A DNA stretch of 64,000 bases from Avimonas intestinalis (GCA_904380375.1 CAJFID010000001.1:134039-198038); one strand, 5' to 3'. Counted from the stretch's first letter, positions 1 to 8,023 are shown. Notes: generated by a model not told the origin, from the sequence alone. A program made the numbers and translations.

Positions 1-14
1 CGTGTGCGGGCGGC

Positions 15-46
15 AAAAAAGCGGGCCCCCTGGGACAGGGGCCCGC
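15..46 (-). terminator. Intrinsic terminator after pduL
   Basis: A perfect G/C stem (arms about 21-30 and 37-46) is followed on the minus strand by six T residues (plus-strand A run 15-20). It lies just downstream of the minus-strand pduL stop codon. Confidence 0.85.
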
Positions 47-76
47 CAGAAGAAGCTGGACGGCCGAAGCGGCGCC

Positions 77-652
77 TTATTTGATGACCTCGCCCATCAT
101 GCCGGGCTTGACGCCCGCGGCGTTGGATTCGTCGGTGTCGATATGCATGGCCAGCGCGTACTTGGTGCTTACCCGCACCACCACGTCCCCGAATACCAGG
201 GAACGGCCGTCGCTTTCGATTTTAACGCTTACCTCGTCCTTGTCCTTGACGCCGAATTCCTCGGCGTCCTGCGGCGTCATATGGATGTGGCGCTTGGCGG
301 CGATAACGCCCTGGGTCAGCTCGACCTCCCCCTTGGGGCCGACCAGCTTGCAGACGCCGCTGCCGGCGATGTCCCCCGATTCCCGGATGGGGGCGTCCAC
401 GCCGATCGAACGGGCGTCGGTCAGGGAGAGCTCCACCTGGGTGTCGGGGCGGACCGGGCCCAGGATGGTCACGCCAGCCAGGGTTTTCTTGGAGCCGACC
501 ACGTCCACCCGTTCGGTGCAGGCGAACTGCCCGGGCTGGGAAAGATCCTTTTTATTGGTGAGCTGATAGCCCTCGCCGAACAGCGTATCCAAATCCTTCT
601 GGGAAAGATGGACGTGCCGCGCGGAGGTTTCCACCAACACTTGGTTTTTCAT
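77..652 (-). CDS. pduL: Phosphate propanoyltransferase / phosphotransacetylase, PduL family
   Basis: 191 aa. PduL enzymes transfer the acyl group between CoA and phosphate, which in fermenters links acetyl- or propionyl-CoA to acyl phosphate and ATP. Two family histidine motifs that bind zinc are visible, ARHVHLS near the N terminus and RHIHMTP in the middle, within two similar beta-barrel halves. There is no N-terminal encapsulation extension and no microcompartment gene nearby, so this is probably a housekeeping cytosolic Pta substitute. The start has a good upstream AAAGGAAG site. The gene is monocistronic, with its own promoter and terminator. Family confident; substrate chain length inferred. 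Confidence 0.9.
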   Translation of the reverse strand: MKNQVLVETSARHVHLSQKDLDTLFGEGYQLTNKKDLSQPGQFACTERVDVVGSKKTLAGVTILGPVRPDTQVELSLTDARSIGVDAPIRESGDIAGSGVCKLVGPKGEVELTQGVIAAKRHIHMTPQDAEEFGVKDKDEVSVKIESDGRSLVFGDVVVRVSTKYALAMHIDTDESNAAGVKPGMMGEVIK

Positions 653-710
653 AAATACAACTTCCTTTCAAATTCCTGGGCATTTCCCAAGAAATTTTTG
701 TTCCCTGCCT

Positions 711-739
711 ATTGTACCCCGCTCCGCCTGTTTTTTCAA
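711..739 (-). promoter_or_regulatory. pduL promoter (minus strand)
   Basis: On the minus strand TTGAAA (plus 734-739) and TACAAT (plus 711-716) are 17 bp apart, giving a leader of about 55 nt to the pduL start. Confidence 0.7.
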
Positions 740-751
740 GCGGCTTTATGG

Positions 752-757
752 TATAAT
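752..757 (+). promoter_or_regulatory. Extended -10 box upstream of the uracil-DNA glycosylase gene
   Basis: TATAAT preceded by TGG (extended -10 type). No convincing -35 is seen; the region where it would lie overlaps the divergent pduL promoter. The leader to the gene is about 160 nt, purine-rich, and contains a 15-base repeat built on AAGCCGGGCGGGCGG near 796 and 883. Confidence 0.5.
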
Positions 758-922
758 GCCGTCGGGGAGGAAAACGAAGGGTCGGGTGGCCGGAAAAGAA
801 GCCGGGCGGGCGGTCGCAGGAAAGAAGCCGGAAGGGAAATGCCGGAGGCATTTCGGATGCGCCGCCGGGAAAGGCTGGAGAAGAAGCCGGGCGGGCGGCG
901 CTAGAGTTAGGAGGATTATACC

Positions 923-1525
923 ATGCCATATCCAGATTGGGAAACGCTGCGGAAGGACTGCCTGCAATGCCGCGGCTGCGCCCTGGCCGCCACCCGGACA
1001 AATGTCGTTTTCGGCGTGGGCAGGCAGGATGCGGAGGTCCTTTTTGTCGGGGAGGGCCCCGGCGAGAACGAGGATCTCCAAGGCGAACCCTTTGTGGGCC
1101 GGGGCGGGCAGCTGCTCGATAAGATGCTGGCGGCGGTCGGCCTCTCCCGCGCGCACAATATCTACATCGCCAACATCGTAAAATGCCGGCCGCCGAAAAA
1201 CCGCGATCCCCTGCCCGAGGAGCAGGAGGCGTGCATCGGCTGGCTGCGGGGGCAGTTTGCCCTCCTCCGCCCCAAGATCGTGGTCTGCCTGGGCCGGGTC
1301 GCGGCCTGCCGCCTGATTTCCCCGGACTTTAAGGTGACCAGGCAGCACGGGCAGTTCTTTGACAAGGGCGGCACCCTGATGATGGGGACGCTGCACCCCG
1401 CCGCCCTTCTGCGCAACCCCTCCCAGAAGCCGGACGCATTTGCCGACCTGCTGGCGCTCCGGGAGAAGATCGGGGAGGTCTGCACCCGCACCGAGCTGGT
1501 TTATCCCGGCGGGCCGGAGGGATAG
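923..1525 (+). CDS. Uracil-DNA glycosylase, family 4 (Fe-S type)
   Basis: 200 aa. It removes uracil from DNA to start base-excision repair. The family 4 signature GEGPGENED (catalytic region near residue 42) and the C-terminal HPAALLR loop are present. Four cysteines fit the [4Fe-4S] cluster: the CRGC pair (residues 16 and 19), the Cys in VKCRPP, and the Cys in EACIGW. An AGGAGG at 909-914 stands 8 nt before the ATG. Length is usual for the family. The gene stands alone between its promoter and a terminator. Confidence 0.92.
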   Translation: MPYPDWETLRKDCLQCRGCALAATRTNVVFGVGRQDAEVLFVGEGPGENEDLQGEPFVGRGGQLLDKMLAAVGLSRAHNIYIANIVKCRPPKNRDPLPEEQEACIGWLRGQFALLRPKIVVCLGRVAACRLISPDFKVTRQHGQFFDKGGTLMMGTLHPAALLRNPSQKPDAFADLLALREKIGEVCTRTELVYPGGPEG

Positions 1526-1536
1526 GGAAAGAAAAA

Positions 1537-1556
1537 CCGCCCGGGCCTCCGGGCGG
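1537..1556 (+). terminator. Hairpin terminator after the UDG gene
   Basis: A GC-only stem (8-9 bp, arms 1537-1545/1548-1556) lies 11 nt after the stop and is followed by a T-rich stretch (ATTTTTCTTTT at 1563-1573). It sits between convergent genes and could serve both. Confidence 0.6.
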
Positions 1557-1670
1557 ACAACCATTTTTCTTTTGGAGACAGCCGGCCGGCTTTGCCGCTC
1601 CCGCGCCGCGCCCTGTCCCGGGGTGCGGCGTCCCCTTGCAGTGGGGGGTGCCGGGGCAAGGGGGATCGCC

Positions 1671-2216
1671 CTATTTCCTACGGCACATCCCCGGCAGCGC
1701 GGCCAAGACCGCTTGCGGAAGCCGGGGGCGCATCCGGGCGGTTTCCCGGAGCGAACAGAGCTTGTCGGCCAGGCAGACCAGCCAGGCTTCCCGGCAGCGG
1801 GGCGGGACCAGGGTCAGCGGCCACATATGGCGGCGGATGATCTCCTGCTCCACCCGGCTGAGCACGAGGAAACGCCGGGCGTTGCGCAGCGCCGCACCCG
1901 GATGGGTGAACCCGTGGAGGCGGTGCCCGCCGCCCTTTTCGTGCCAGTCGTAGAGGAAAAAGTCGTGCAGCAGCGCGCCGCGGATCAGGCTGCGGGCGTC
2001 GCAGCCCGGGCAGAGCCGCCGGCTCAGCCGGTAAGCGGTATAGGCGACGGCCAGGCTGTGCCGCAGGCAGGAGGTATCGCCGTGCTGGGGGAAGCGGTCC
2101 ATCCGTTCCAGCGGGGCCTGCCGCATCAGCTCCCCGATGCACGCCGTCAAAAAGCGGAGCTGCTCTTCGGGCAGGGGTGCCGGCCCCTTGCGGCGGGGCT
2201 TCCCGCCCGGCCTCAC
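1671..2216 (-). CDS. HD-domain phosphohydrolase-like protein
   Basis: 181 aa. The metal-binding histidine/aspartate series of the HD superfamily is visible in order: RHS, LLHDFFLYDW (the HD pair), HGFTHP, RRHMWPL, and CLADK. HD proteins hydrolyse phosphoester bonds in nucleotides or other metabolites; the substrate cannot be read from the sequence. The start codon overlaps the stop of the upstream metallophosphoesterase gene by 4 nt, so the two are translationally coupled. Both proteins are predicted phosphoesterases, which suggests one shared pathway, but that is inference. Confidence 0.8.
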   Translation of the reverse strand: MRPGGKPRRKGPAPLPEEQLRFLTACIGELMRQAPLERMDRFPQHGDTSCLRHSLAVAYTAYRLSRRLCPGCDARSLIRGALLHDFFLYDWHEKGGGHRLHGFTHPGAALRNARRFLVLSRVEQEIIRRHMWPLTLVPPRCREAWLVCLADKLCSLRETARMRPRLPQAVLAALPGMCRRK

Positions 2217-2896
2217 CGGCGGCCCTCCGGCGGGTGGACCGGCACGATATCGCGGAAGACGGCGAGATGCCGCTTGCTCATCGGCTTGTCCAGATGCAGG
2301 CAGCCGAAGAACCAGCGCTGGTATTCCACCGAATCCTCAATGGTGTTTAAGAAAACGTTCACCCCGTTGAGGGCCTCCCCCCGGCCGCTCATATAGCCGC
2401 GGGCCTTGCCGGAGGGCTCATGCGTCAGGATGTAATCGACCTTGTTGCCCGCCTGCTCAAGGCGGCGGCGGGCGGCGAGCATTTCCTCCGCGGTGGGGGA
2501 TTCCTCCTCCCACCAGGTTTTGGCGCCGGAGCGGAATGCCGGGTCGGGGCTTTCGCCGCCCCCGAAGGCAAAGTAGGTTTCGTCCTCAAGGGTATAGATC
2601 TCCCCCCGCAGCAGATGCATCAGGCTGCCTTCAATCACCTGCACCCGTCCGCCCTTCCATTCGGTGACGGGGTATTCGGCCAGCAGGTCGTAGTTTTCGT
2701 GCCGCCCGTCCAGGAAAAGGACGGTGTACGGCAGCTTGCCGATTTTTTTGATTAGGGCGTTTTCCCGCCGCCCGCCGTCCCACAAAAAGCCGAAATCCCC
2801 ACAGACGACCAGGGTGTCCCCCGGCCTTAAACGGCGGGCGGCCGGGGAGGTGAAGCGGGAATAATCCCCGTGTGTGTCGCCGGTAATGTAAACCAT
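2213..2896 (-). CDS. Metallophosphoesterase (calcineurin-like)
   Basis: 227 aa. The dinuclear-metal motifs of calcineurin-type phosphoesterases appear in order: GDTHGD at residue 6, GDFGFLW (about 33), GRHEN (GNHE-like, about 64), THEPS (about 158) and a C-terminal GCLH. The middle blocks resemble the family acting on small phosphodiesters or metabolites; the true substrate is unknown. It is first in a two-gene operon with the HD-domain gene. Upstream at 2999-3014 is a palindrome shared with the divergent carboxypeptidase gene. Confidence 0.85.
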   Translation of the reverse strand: MVYITGDTHGDYSRFTSPAARRLRPGDTLVVCGDFGFLWDGGRRENALIKKIGKLPYTVLFLDGRHENYDLLAEYPVTEWKGGRVQVIEGSLMHLLRGEIYTLEDETYFAFGGGESPDPAFRSGAKTWWEEESPTAEEMLAARRRLEQAGNKVDYILTHEPSGKARGYMSGRGEALNGVNVFLNTIEDSVEYQRWFFGCLHLDKPMSKRHLAVFRDIVPVHPPEGRR

Positions 2897-2998
2897 AGCC
2901 GATGTCCTGCCTTTCTGAAAGCCCGCCCGAGCGGCCCTGCCCGGGCCGGTGCAGCGGCCTTTGGCCGCGGGCGCCCCGGCGCATAGGCGCGGGGGAAA

Positions 2999-3042
2999 GT
3001 GACAATATTGTTACTGGAAATGCCGGAAGGATTTGTTATACT
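2999..3042 (+). promoter_or_regulatory. Divergent regulatory region: palindrome plus extended -10
   Basis: GTGACAATATTGTTAC (2999-3014) is a 16-bp palindrome with one mismatched pair. TATACT at 3037-3042, preceded by TGT (extended -10), suits the plus-strand gene at 3136. No clear -35 is seen, and the palindrome lies just upstream of where it would be, so an operator or activator site is plausible. Confidence 0.45.
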
Positions 3043-3135
3043 GGAAGAGAAAACCGCCGCGGGCCGTATCCGGGGCGCCGGCGGGCTTCCGCCCGGCTAT
3101 ACACCCCATTATATCTGGAATATTGGTGATTGTCT

Positions 3136-4623
3136 ATGAATCCAAAAAAGAAATTCCAAACTCTCTGGATTCCCCGGCCGGGGGCCCGCCTACGCTGCGG
3201 AAGCCCCGCACGGGGGGAGGAGGCCGGCCTAAGGCGGGGGCGGCTGAGCCGCCTGGCCGCCCTGCTGTCGGCGCTGCTGCTGGCGGTATCCTTCCTGGCC
3301 GCGCCGCTGCCGGCTTCCGCCGCCTACGACCTGCCGGAGGACGTGTCGATCAGCGCCAAAGCCGCGCTGGTGGTCAGCCTGGGCCCCACCCAGGCGGAGG
3401 ATACCGTGCTGTACGAGCGGGACGCCGACGCGATGAAATCCCCGGCGGCGCTGGTGCGGCTGATGGTGGGGGCGGTGGCCATCCAGATCATCCGGGAGCA
3501 GGAGATCGACATGGACGCGACCACCGGGACCTATACGATCGACTGCTTCAACCGCATCGCCGGCACCGGGCTGACCACCGCGAACATGGAGATCGGGGAG
3601 GTCTGGACCGTCCGGGACCTTTTATCGATGTCGATGATCCAGACGGCGGCGGACGCCTGCGTGACCTTGGCGGTGACCCTGTCCGGCAGCGAAGAAAACT
3701 TCGTTGCCGAGATGAACGCCCTGGCCCAGGAAATCGGCTGCGAAAACACCAGCTTTGCCAATGTCACCGGCCTGGACGACGCCGGCCAAGGCGATAGAAA
3801 AGGCCAATACACCTCGGCGCGGGATCTTTACCGGATTATGCGGTACGCGATGGATTACCCGGAGTTTGAGTCGCTGCTTTCCGCGACGGAGTATACCGCG
3901 CAGCCGGTCAGCGGGGGCAGCGGGAACCACTCCCTGCCCAACACCAATGAGATGAGCCGCCCCTCCTCGTCGCAGTATTATTCGCCGATGGCGTTCGGCA
4001 AAACGGGGTATACCGATTCGGCCGGCCGCTGCCTGGCCTCGGTGGCGCGGGACAGCGGGTACGAATACCTCGTCGTAGTGCTGGGCTGCCCGGAGACAGA
4101 CAGCGAGGGGCAGTCCGGCGTGCATTTCCGGGACACCAAGACCCTTTACCGCTGGGCGTTCAACAATTTCACCTATAAAACCCTGCTGAGCAAAAACGAG
4201 CCGGTCACCCAGCTCCCCGTCCGCCTGGCGTGGGACCGGGACACCGTCACCCTTGTGCCGGAAACCAACTTTTCCGCTACCGTGCCCAACGACCTGGATT
4301 CCTCAACCATCCTGAAAAAGGAGACGCTGAATGTGGATGCGGTGGACGCGCCGGTCACCAAGGGCGAGGTCTACGGCAAGGTGGAGCTCTTTATCAATGT
4401 CGACCAAAAAATCGGCGAGGTCAACCTGGTCGCCAGCGAATCGGTGGAGCGCAGCGAGATCCTGGCCGTTTGGGCGCAGGTGCAGAGCTTTTTCACCTCG
4501 CCCTGGTTTTACGGCGGGCTGGCCCTGCTGGCGGTGCTGCTGATCGGGTATATCATTTTGAATATCGCACACAACCGGCGGCGCCGCCGCAACCGCATGA
4601 AGCAGGTGAAAAAATACAAATAG
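3136..4623 (+). CDS. Penicillin-binding D-alanyl-D-alanine carboxypeptidase homologue, probably catalytically inactive
   Basis: 495 aa. It has the fold order of DacF/PBP5-type carboxypeptidases: a signal peptide ending near ASA-AYD (about residue 62), the transpeptidase-like domain to about residue 350, a beta-rich stalk, and a C-terminal membrane anchor followed by a basic tail. Of the three catalytic motifs only the last is kept (KTG, 289-291). The S-x-x-K box is replaced by A105-L-V-R108 and the S-x-N box by T170-A-A172. The frame is open and well formed, so this looks like a maintained pseudoenzyme rather than a decaying gene. ATG 3136 is preferred over the TTG at 3130 because GGTG at 3125 is better spaced. 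An intact paralogue lies at 33756-35033. Confidence 0.85.
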   Translation: MNPKKKFQTLWIPRPGARLRCGSPARGEEAGLRRGRLSRLAALLSALLLAVSFLAAPLPASAAYDLPEDVSISAKAALVVSLGPTQAEDTVLYERDADAMKSPAALVRLMVGAVAIQIIREQEIDMDATTGTYTIDCFNRIAGTGLTTANMEIGEVWTVRDLLSMSMIQTAADACVTLAVTLSGSEENFVAEMNALAQEIGCENTSFANVTGLDDAGQGDRKGQYTSARDLYRIMRYAMDYPEFESLLSATEYTAQPVSGGSGNHSLPNTNEMSRPSSSQYYSPMAFGKTGYTDSAGRCLASVARDSGYEYLVVVLGCPETDSEGQSGVHFRDTKTLYRWAFNNFTYKTLLSKNEPVTQLPVRLAWDRDTVTLVPETNFSATVPNDLDSSTILKKETLNVDAVDAPVTKGEVYGKVELFINVDQKIGEVNLVASESVERSEILAVWAQVQSFFTSPWFYGGLALLAVLLIGYIILNIAHNRRRRRNRMKQVKKYK

Positions 4624-4630
4624 GAAAACG

Positions 4631-4666
4631 CGCAAACGCATAGGGCGGTTGCCCTATGCGTTTGCG
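4631..4666 (+). terminator. Long perfect hairpin terminator
   Basis: A perfect 16-bp stem (4631-4646/4651-4666) with a GGTT loop starts 7 nt after the stop codon, followed by TTTCC. The U tract is short but the stem is very stable. Confidence 0.7.
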
Positions 4667-4729
4667 TTTCCGGAGAAGATGCCTGCCCCGGCAAACGCTC
4701 CTGCCCGGCCAAAAGCCGGGCGGGGAGCG

Positions 4730-4799
4730 GGTGGAGGAGGGCGAAAGAAGGTAGAAGAGGATAAAAGAGGGGAAAGAGATAAGAGGAGAAGGGGATAGC
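4730..4799 (+). other. Polypurine leader before cdd
   Basis: About 70 nt almost entirely G and A, with a single C and five T, run directly up to the cdd start and contain several Shine-Dalgarno-like GGAGG/AGGAG cores. No coding signal. It may act as an unstructured ribosome-loading leader; function not shown. Confidence 0.5.
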
Positions 4800-4802
4800 A
4801 AA

Positions 4803-5225
4803 ATGGATGACCGGGAATTGATCGCGCAGGCGCGCCGGGCGAGGCAAAACGCCTACTGCCCATATTCCGGCTTTGCGGTCGGAGCCGCCCTGCTGGCCGG
4901 ATCGGGCCGTGTGTATCTGGGCGCGAATTGTGAAAACGTTTCCTTTGGGGCGACCATTTGCGCGGAGCGGGCGGCTCTGGCGGCGGCGCTGACCGCGGGG
5001 GAACGCCGCTTTGTCACCTTGGCGGTGGCGGCGGGGGATGCCCCGGTCGCCCCCTGCGGGATCTGCCGGCAGATGCTGGCGGAATTTGGGGATCTTACCG
5101 TCCTGCGGGCGGCGGCTGAGGGGGAGGCGGTCCTTCGCACCACCCTGTCCGCCCTGCTCCCGGAGGCCTTCGCCCAGTTCCATCCGGACAGCGAAACGGA
5201 GGGGAGGGTGCCGGCCGATGAATAA
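4803..5225 (+). CDS. cdd: Cytidine deaminase
   Basis: 140 aa. It hydrolyses cytidine and deoxycytidine to uridine and deoxyuridine in pyrimidine salvage. The zinc site is complete: CAERAA (Cys ligand and catalytic Glu, about residues 54-59) and PCGICRQ (two Cys ligands, about 82-88). The N-terminal YCPYSGFAVGAAL substrate-binding block is typical of the small tetrameric Cdd form. Its stop codon overlaps the start of rsmA by 8 nt, so the two genes are coupled. Confidence 0.95.
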   Translation: MDDRELIAQARRARQNAYCPYSGFAVGAALLAGSGRVYLGANCENVSFGATICAERAALAAALTAGERRFVTLAVAAGDAPVAPCGICRQMLAEFGDLTVLRAAAEGEAVLRTTLSALLPEAFAQFHPDSETEGRVPADE

Positions 5226-6156
5226 CGGCGGGAAGGGGATTGCCCCGCGCGAAAAAATGGAGGCCGGCCGCCAGGAGGCCCGGCTGACCGACATCGGTAC
5301 GGTCAAGGCCCTGCTGGCGCGGCACGGCTTCCATTTTTCCAAAAAGCTCGGCCAAAATTTCCTGGTCAACCCGTCGGTCTGCCCGCGTATGGCGCAGGCC
5401 TGCGGGGCGGACGAACATACCGGCGTGCTTGAGATCGGGCCGGGGATCGGCGTGCTGACGCAGGAGCTCGCCCGCCGCGCCGCCCGTGTAACGGCGGTGG
5501 AGCTCGACAGCCGCCTGCTGCCGGTGCTGGGGGAAACCCTGTCGGCGTATCCCAACGCCCGCGTCCTACAGGGGGACGCGATGGAGCTGGACCTTAACCG
5601 GGTGATCGCCGAAGACTTTGCCGGCCTGCGGGCTGTGGTCTGCGCCAACCTGCCCTATTACATCACGTCCCCGATCCTGATGCGCCTGCTTGAGAGCCGC
5701 CTGCCGGTTGACGGCATTACCGTCATGGTGCAGAAGGAGGCGGCGCAGCGGCTCTGCGCCCGGCCGGGGACAAGGGAGTGCGGCGCGGTGACCTTTGCCG
5801 TCTGGTATTACGCGGAGCCGGAGCTGCTGTTCCCGGTTTCCCGCGGCAGCTTCCTGCCTGCGCCGCATGTCGACAGCGCGGTGATCCGGCTGAAGGTGCG
5901 AAAAGAGCCGCCGGTGTATGCGCGGGACGAGGCGCTGCTCTTCCGCCTGGTGAGGGCGGGCTTCCGCCAGCGGAGGAAGACCCTGGTCAATGCGCTGAGC
6001 GGCGCCGGCATCGCCAAAGAGGAGGCGGCGGCGCTCCTGCGGCAGGCCGGGATTCCGGAAACGGCCCGGGCCGAGGAGCTGTCCCTGGAAATGTTCGCCG
6101 CTTTGGCAAACGCGGCGGCCGGCTGTTTCAAGGATGGGACGCCCCTTGACAGATGA
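5218..6156 (+). CDS. rsmA: 16S rRNA (adenine1518-N6/adenine1519-N6)-dimethyltransferase
   Basis: 312 aa. RsmA/KsgA dimethylates two adjacent adenines in the 3' hairpin of 16S rRNA during late 30S assembly, using S-adenosylmethionine. The diagnostic KKLGQNFLVN block, the SAM-binding EIGPGIGVLT motif and the catalytic NLPYYITSPI motif are all seen, with a normal C-terminal helical domain. The ATG at 5218 overlaps the cdd stop and gives the usual length; the same frame is open upstream inside cdd but that extension would be atypical. Convergent with the ribbon-helix-helix gene. Confidence 0.95.
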   Translation: MNNGGKGIAPREKMEAGRQEARLTDIGTVKALLARHGFHFSKKLGQNFLVNPSVCPRMAQACGADEHTGVLEIGPGIGVLTQELARRAARVTAVELDSRLLPVLGETLSAYPNARVLQGDAMELDLNRVIAEDFAGLRAVVCANLPYYITSPILMRLLESRLPVDGITVMVQKEAAQRLCARPGTRECGAVTFAVWYYAEPELLFPVSRGSFLPAPHVDSAVIRLKVRKEPPVYARDEALLFRLVRAGFRQRRKTLVNALSGAGIAKEEAAALLRQAGIPETARAEELSLEMFAALANAAAGCFKDGTPLDR

Positions 6157-6164
6157 AAAACAAA

Positions 6165-6219
6165 AATGCCATAATAGCTTTCACAAACTTCGGTAAGTTT
6201 ATGAAGCTATTGTGGCATT
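6165..6219 (-). terminator. Long imperfect stem-loop between rsmA and the RHH gene
   Basis: Arms 6165-6190 and 6195-6219 pair over about 25 bp with two mismatches and one bulge around a CGGT loop. On the minus strand the stem is followed by TTTTTGTTTTT, so it should terminate the RHH transcript; it could also block rsmA readthrough. It marks the left edge of the AT-richer islet. Confidence 0.7.
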
Positions 6220-6243
6220 CCTCGTCACAGCATCCGGTGATTT

Positions 6244-6435
6244 TCAGCGCTTTTCCTGCTTATACGGCGATTCCCTGGTGTAGGGGATCTGGTTTTCCGT
6301 CAGGTATTTCTCAATAGCCGTATCCAAAATGCGGGAGAGAGGGATGCCGCTTTGGAGAGAGTGGTTGTAAACGGCGTTGTAGAGGCCCTTGTCAACAGAG
6401 GAAGATAGCCGGGCGCGGTATTTCAGTTCGTTCAT
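6244..6435 (-). CDS. Small ribbon-helix-helix-type protein
   Basis: 63 aa. A short basic strand (YRARLSSSVDKGLYN) is followed by two predicted helices (residues about 13-30 and 33-50), the layout of MetJ/Arc/CopG-like DNA-binding proteins often carried on conjugative or plasmid-derived elements. The ATG at 6435 has AGGATT about 10 nt upstream; a longer open frame to 6537 has no ribosome site. It starts an islet unlike its neighbours in base composition. DNA target unknown. Confidence 0.6.
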   Translation of the reverse strand: MNELKYRARLSSSVDKGLYNAVYNHSLQSGIPLSRILDTAIEKYLTENQIPYTRESPYKQEKR

Positions 6436-6974
6436 TGTTGCACCAATCCTTTCATAACTGTGTCGGGGCGGCGGATTTGTCGGGCAGACAAAGGGCATCA
6501 CTCCCTTGAATTGGCTTTGAAATCCAATTATTTTCACAGTTATATGTACTCTCTACATAATTGGTATACCCTTTTTCCGGCCGGACTTCTATTCTCATAA
6601 GTTTCATAAACACCCATACACTTCATAAGCGGGGCTGGCCGGGGCGGGAAGCGGCCCTTTACACGACAGAAAGCTTCGGCTGCCTTGGGGATCCGCTGCC
6701 GCCCGCCCTTTTTTCTTTTCGCGGGTAGCTTTCCGGTTTACTGGGAACCGGGGGCGGGGGTGCCGCAAAATTATGGATAGGGCGGCATTCCCTAAAGGGA
6801 TCGCTTGCGGGCCATTCAGGGGCCTGGATTTTGCACCCTCCCGGTATGAAGCTGTATTCCCCGGCTAATAGGCGGCGGGGGCCGCGCCCTTGCGCTGGGA
6901 GCGGCGTGCGGTTTTTGATAAAGCCGGAAAGCCAAGCGTTCCCCCGGCCGCAGCGAGAAAGGAATGGTCAGCAT
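6436..6974. other. Gene-free stretch inside the islet
   Basis: About 540 bp with no supported gene. The left part (6540-6630) is AT-rich and carries three close copies of a TCATAA core (near 6594, 6602 and 6622), partly echoed in the loop side of the hairpin at 6165-6219. The right part is GC-rich with no clear promoter for the XRE gene at 6975. Confidence 0.5.
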
Positions 6975-7226
6975 ATGAAAGGGAAACGGGATATTCCGTC
7001 GTATATTGGGCAGAACCTTATCTATTACCGCCAGAAAAACGGCTACACGCAGGAAACGCTCTGCCAGATCCTGGGCCTGACCCGTTCCACCTATGCGTAT
7101 TATGAAACCGGCCGGACGCTCCCGACCGTTATGTTTTTAAAGCAGCTGGCAAAATTTTACCGGATTACCTTGGATGAGCTGACCGATGAAACATTAGTCC
7201 CCAAGAAAAAGTGGAGCACGCTGTGA
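6975..7226 (+). CDS. XRE-family transcriptional regulator (single HTH)
   Basis: 83 aa, almost entirely a Cro/C1-type helix-turn-helix: IGQNLIYYRQKNGYTQETLC, then LGLTRSTYAYYETGRTLPT as the recognition helix and following turn, then the conserved LKQLAKFYRITLDEL. The ATG at 6975 follows AGAAAGGAATGG. Such single-domain regulators commonly sit in mobile or remnant regions. Ligand and target unknown. Confidence 0.8.
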   Translation: MKGKRDIPSYIGQNLIYYRQKNGYTQETLCQILGLTRSTYAYYETGRTLPTVMFLKQLAKFYRITLDELTDETLVPKKKWSTL

Positions 7227-7314
7227 CGCAGCGGGACAAAAAAGAAGGGGCAAAAGGCGGACAGCCTTTTGTAGCACTTCGTAAAGAAGGATCTACCACG
7301 GATATTGTAAACGA

Positions 7315-7348
7315 AAACGCACCTCCAGATGAGGAGGGGCGTTTCCTT
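7315..7348 (+). terminator. Intrinsic terminator after the XRE gene
   Basis: AAACGC-A-CCTCC pairs with GGAGG-GGCGTTT across a short loop, followed by CCTTTTG. It lies about 90 nt after the XRE stop. Confidence 0.55.
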
Positions 7349-7437
7349 TTGACCGGTATGGATTTTGGGGTAAAAATCCGATGCTCGCCGCCGCACTTAC
7401 GGACAATGCAGGGAATCCCACTTAATAGGCAAAGTGA

Positions 7438-7971
7438 TTAAATCACATTGTATTTTTTGGCATATTCGCAAACCAAAGACCGAAAGTGTTCATGTTTGAA
7501 ATTTCTGTTTATATCTGTAATATCCACGTATAATCCTGCTTTTAAATTCTGTATGATTGCCTCACCAACAAAAGCTTCAAAAATATAATCGTTAGAAAAA
7601 GCAGCTTCGATTTCCGTATTCATCCCTGAATCGATCCCCTGAATTGCATAACGATAAATAATGTTATGATTGCCTAACAGTTCGCCCATCCTTTTCAAGC
7701 AGTTAATCCCCTCAATCATATCGTGTACTTTTATTTTGCCTTTAAAAATCACGTGGCGTTCTCCGCCCAAAAGAATATTGTCAATAGTGGTTTCAAGAAT
7801 GTTTGCAAGATCTGGCAAAACGGAAACATCAGGCAATGTTTCACCGCGTTCCCATTTGCTGACCGATTGGAAAGTTACTCCTATACGCTCTCCTAACTCA
7901 TTTTGTGTGATACCTTTTGAAGCACGAAGTAAAGCAATTTGCGTGCCTACTTTTTTATTATCAATATTCAT
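7438..7971 (-). CDS. XRE-family regulator with a C-terminal sensor-like domain
   Basis: 177 aa. The N-terminal 60 residues are a classic Cro/C1 HTH (IALLRASKGITQNELGERIG, then VSKWERGETLPD). The remaining about 110 residues (from KGKIKVHDMIEG on) form an alpha/beta domain I do not recognise. Base composition is clearly AT-richer than the flanking core genes, suggesting transfer. AAGGAG is well spaced before the ATG. A 26-bp palindrome lies 26 bp upstream of the start (7998-8023), fitting autoregulation. Confidence 0.75.
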   Translation of the reverse strand: MNIDNKKVGTQIALLRASKGITQNELGERIGVTFQSVSKWERGETLPDVSVLPDLANILETTIDNILLGGERHVIFKGKIKVHDMIEGINCLKRMGELLGNHNIIYRYAIQGIDSGMNTEIEAAFSNDYIFEAFVGEAIIQNLKAGLYVDITDINRNFKHEHFRSLVCEYAKKYNVI

Positions 7972-7997
7972 ACATTCCGTCTCCTTTCATTGTATTT

Positions 7998-8023
7998 TAT
8001 ATCGCAATCCGGTTTGCAATATA
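7998..8023 (-). promoter_or_regulatory. Palindromic operator candidate of the XRE gene
   Basis: A 26-bp imperfect palindrome (11 of 13 pairs match; half-site roughly TATATCGCAATCC) overlaps AT-rich -10-like sequence just upstream of the minus-strand XRE gene. The rest of the interval to 8114 shows no gene. Confidence 0.5.
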
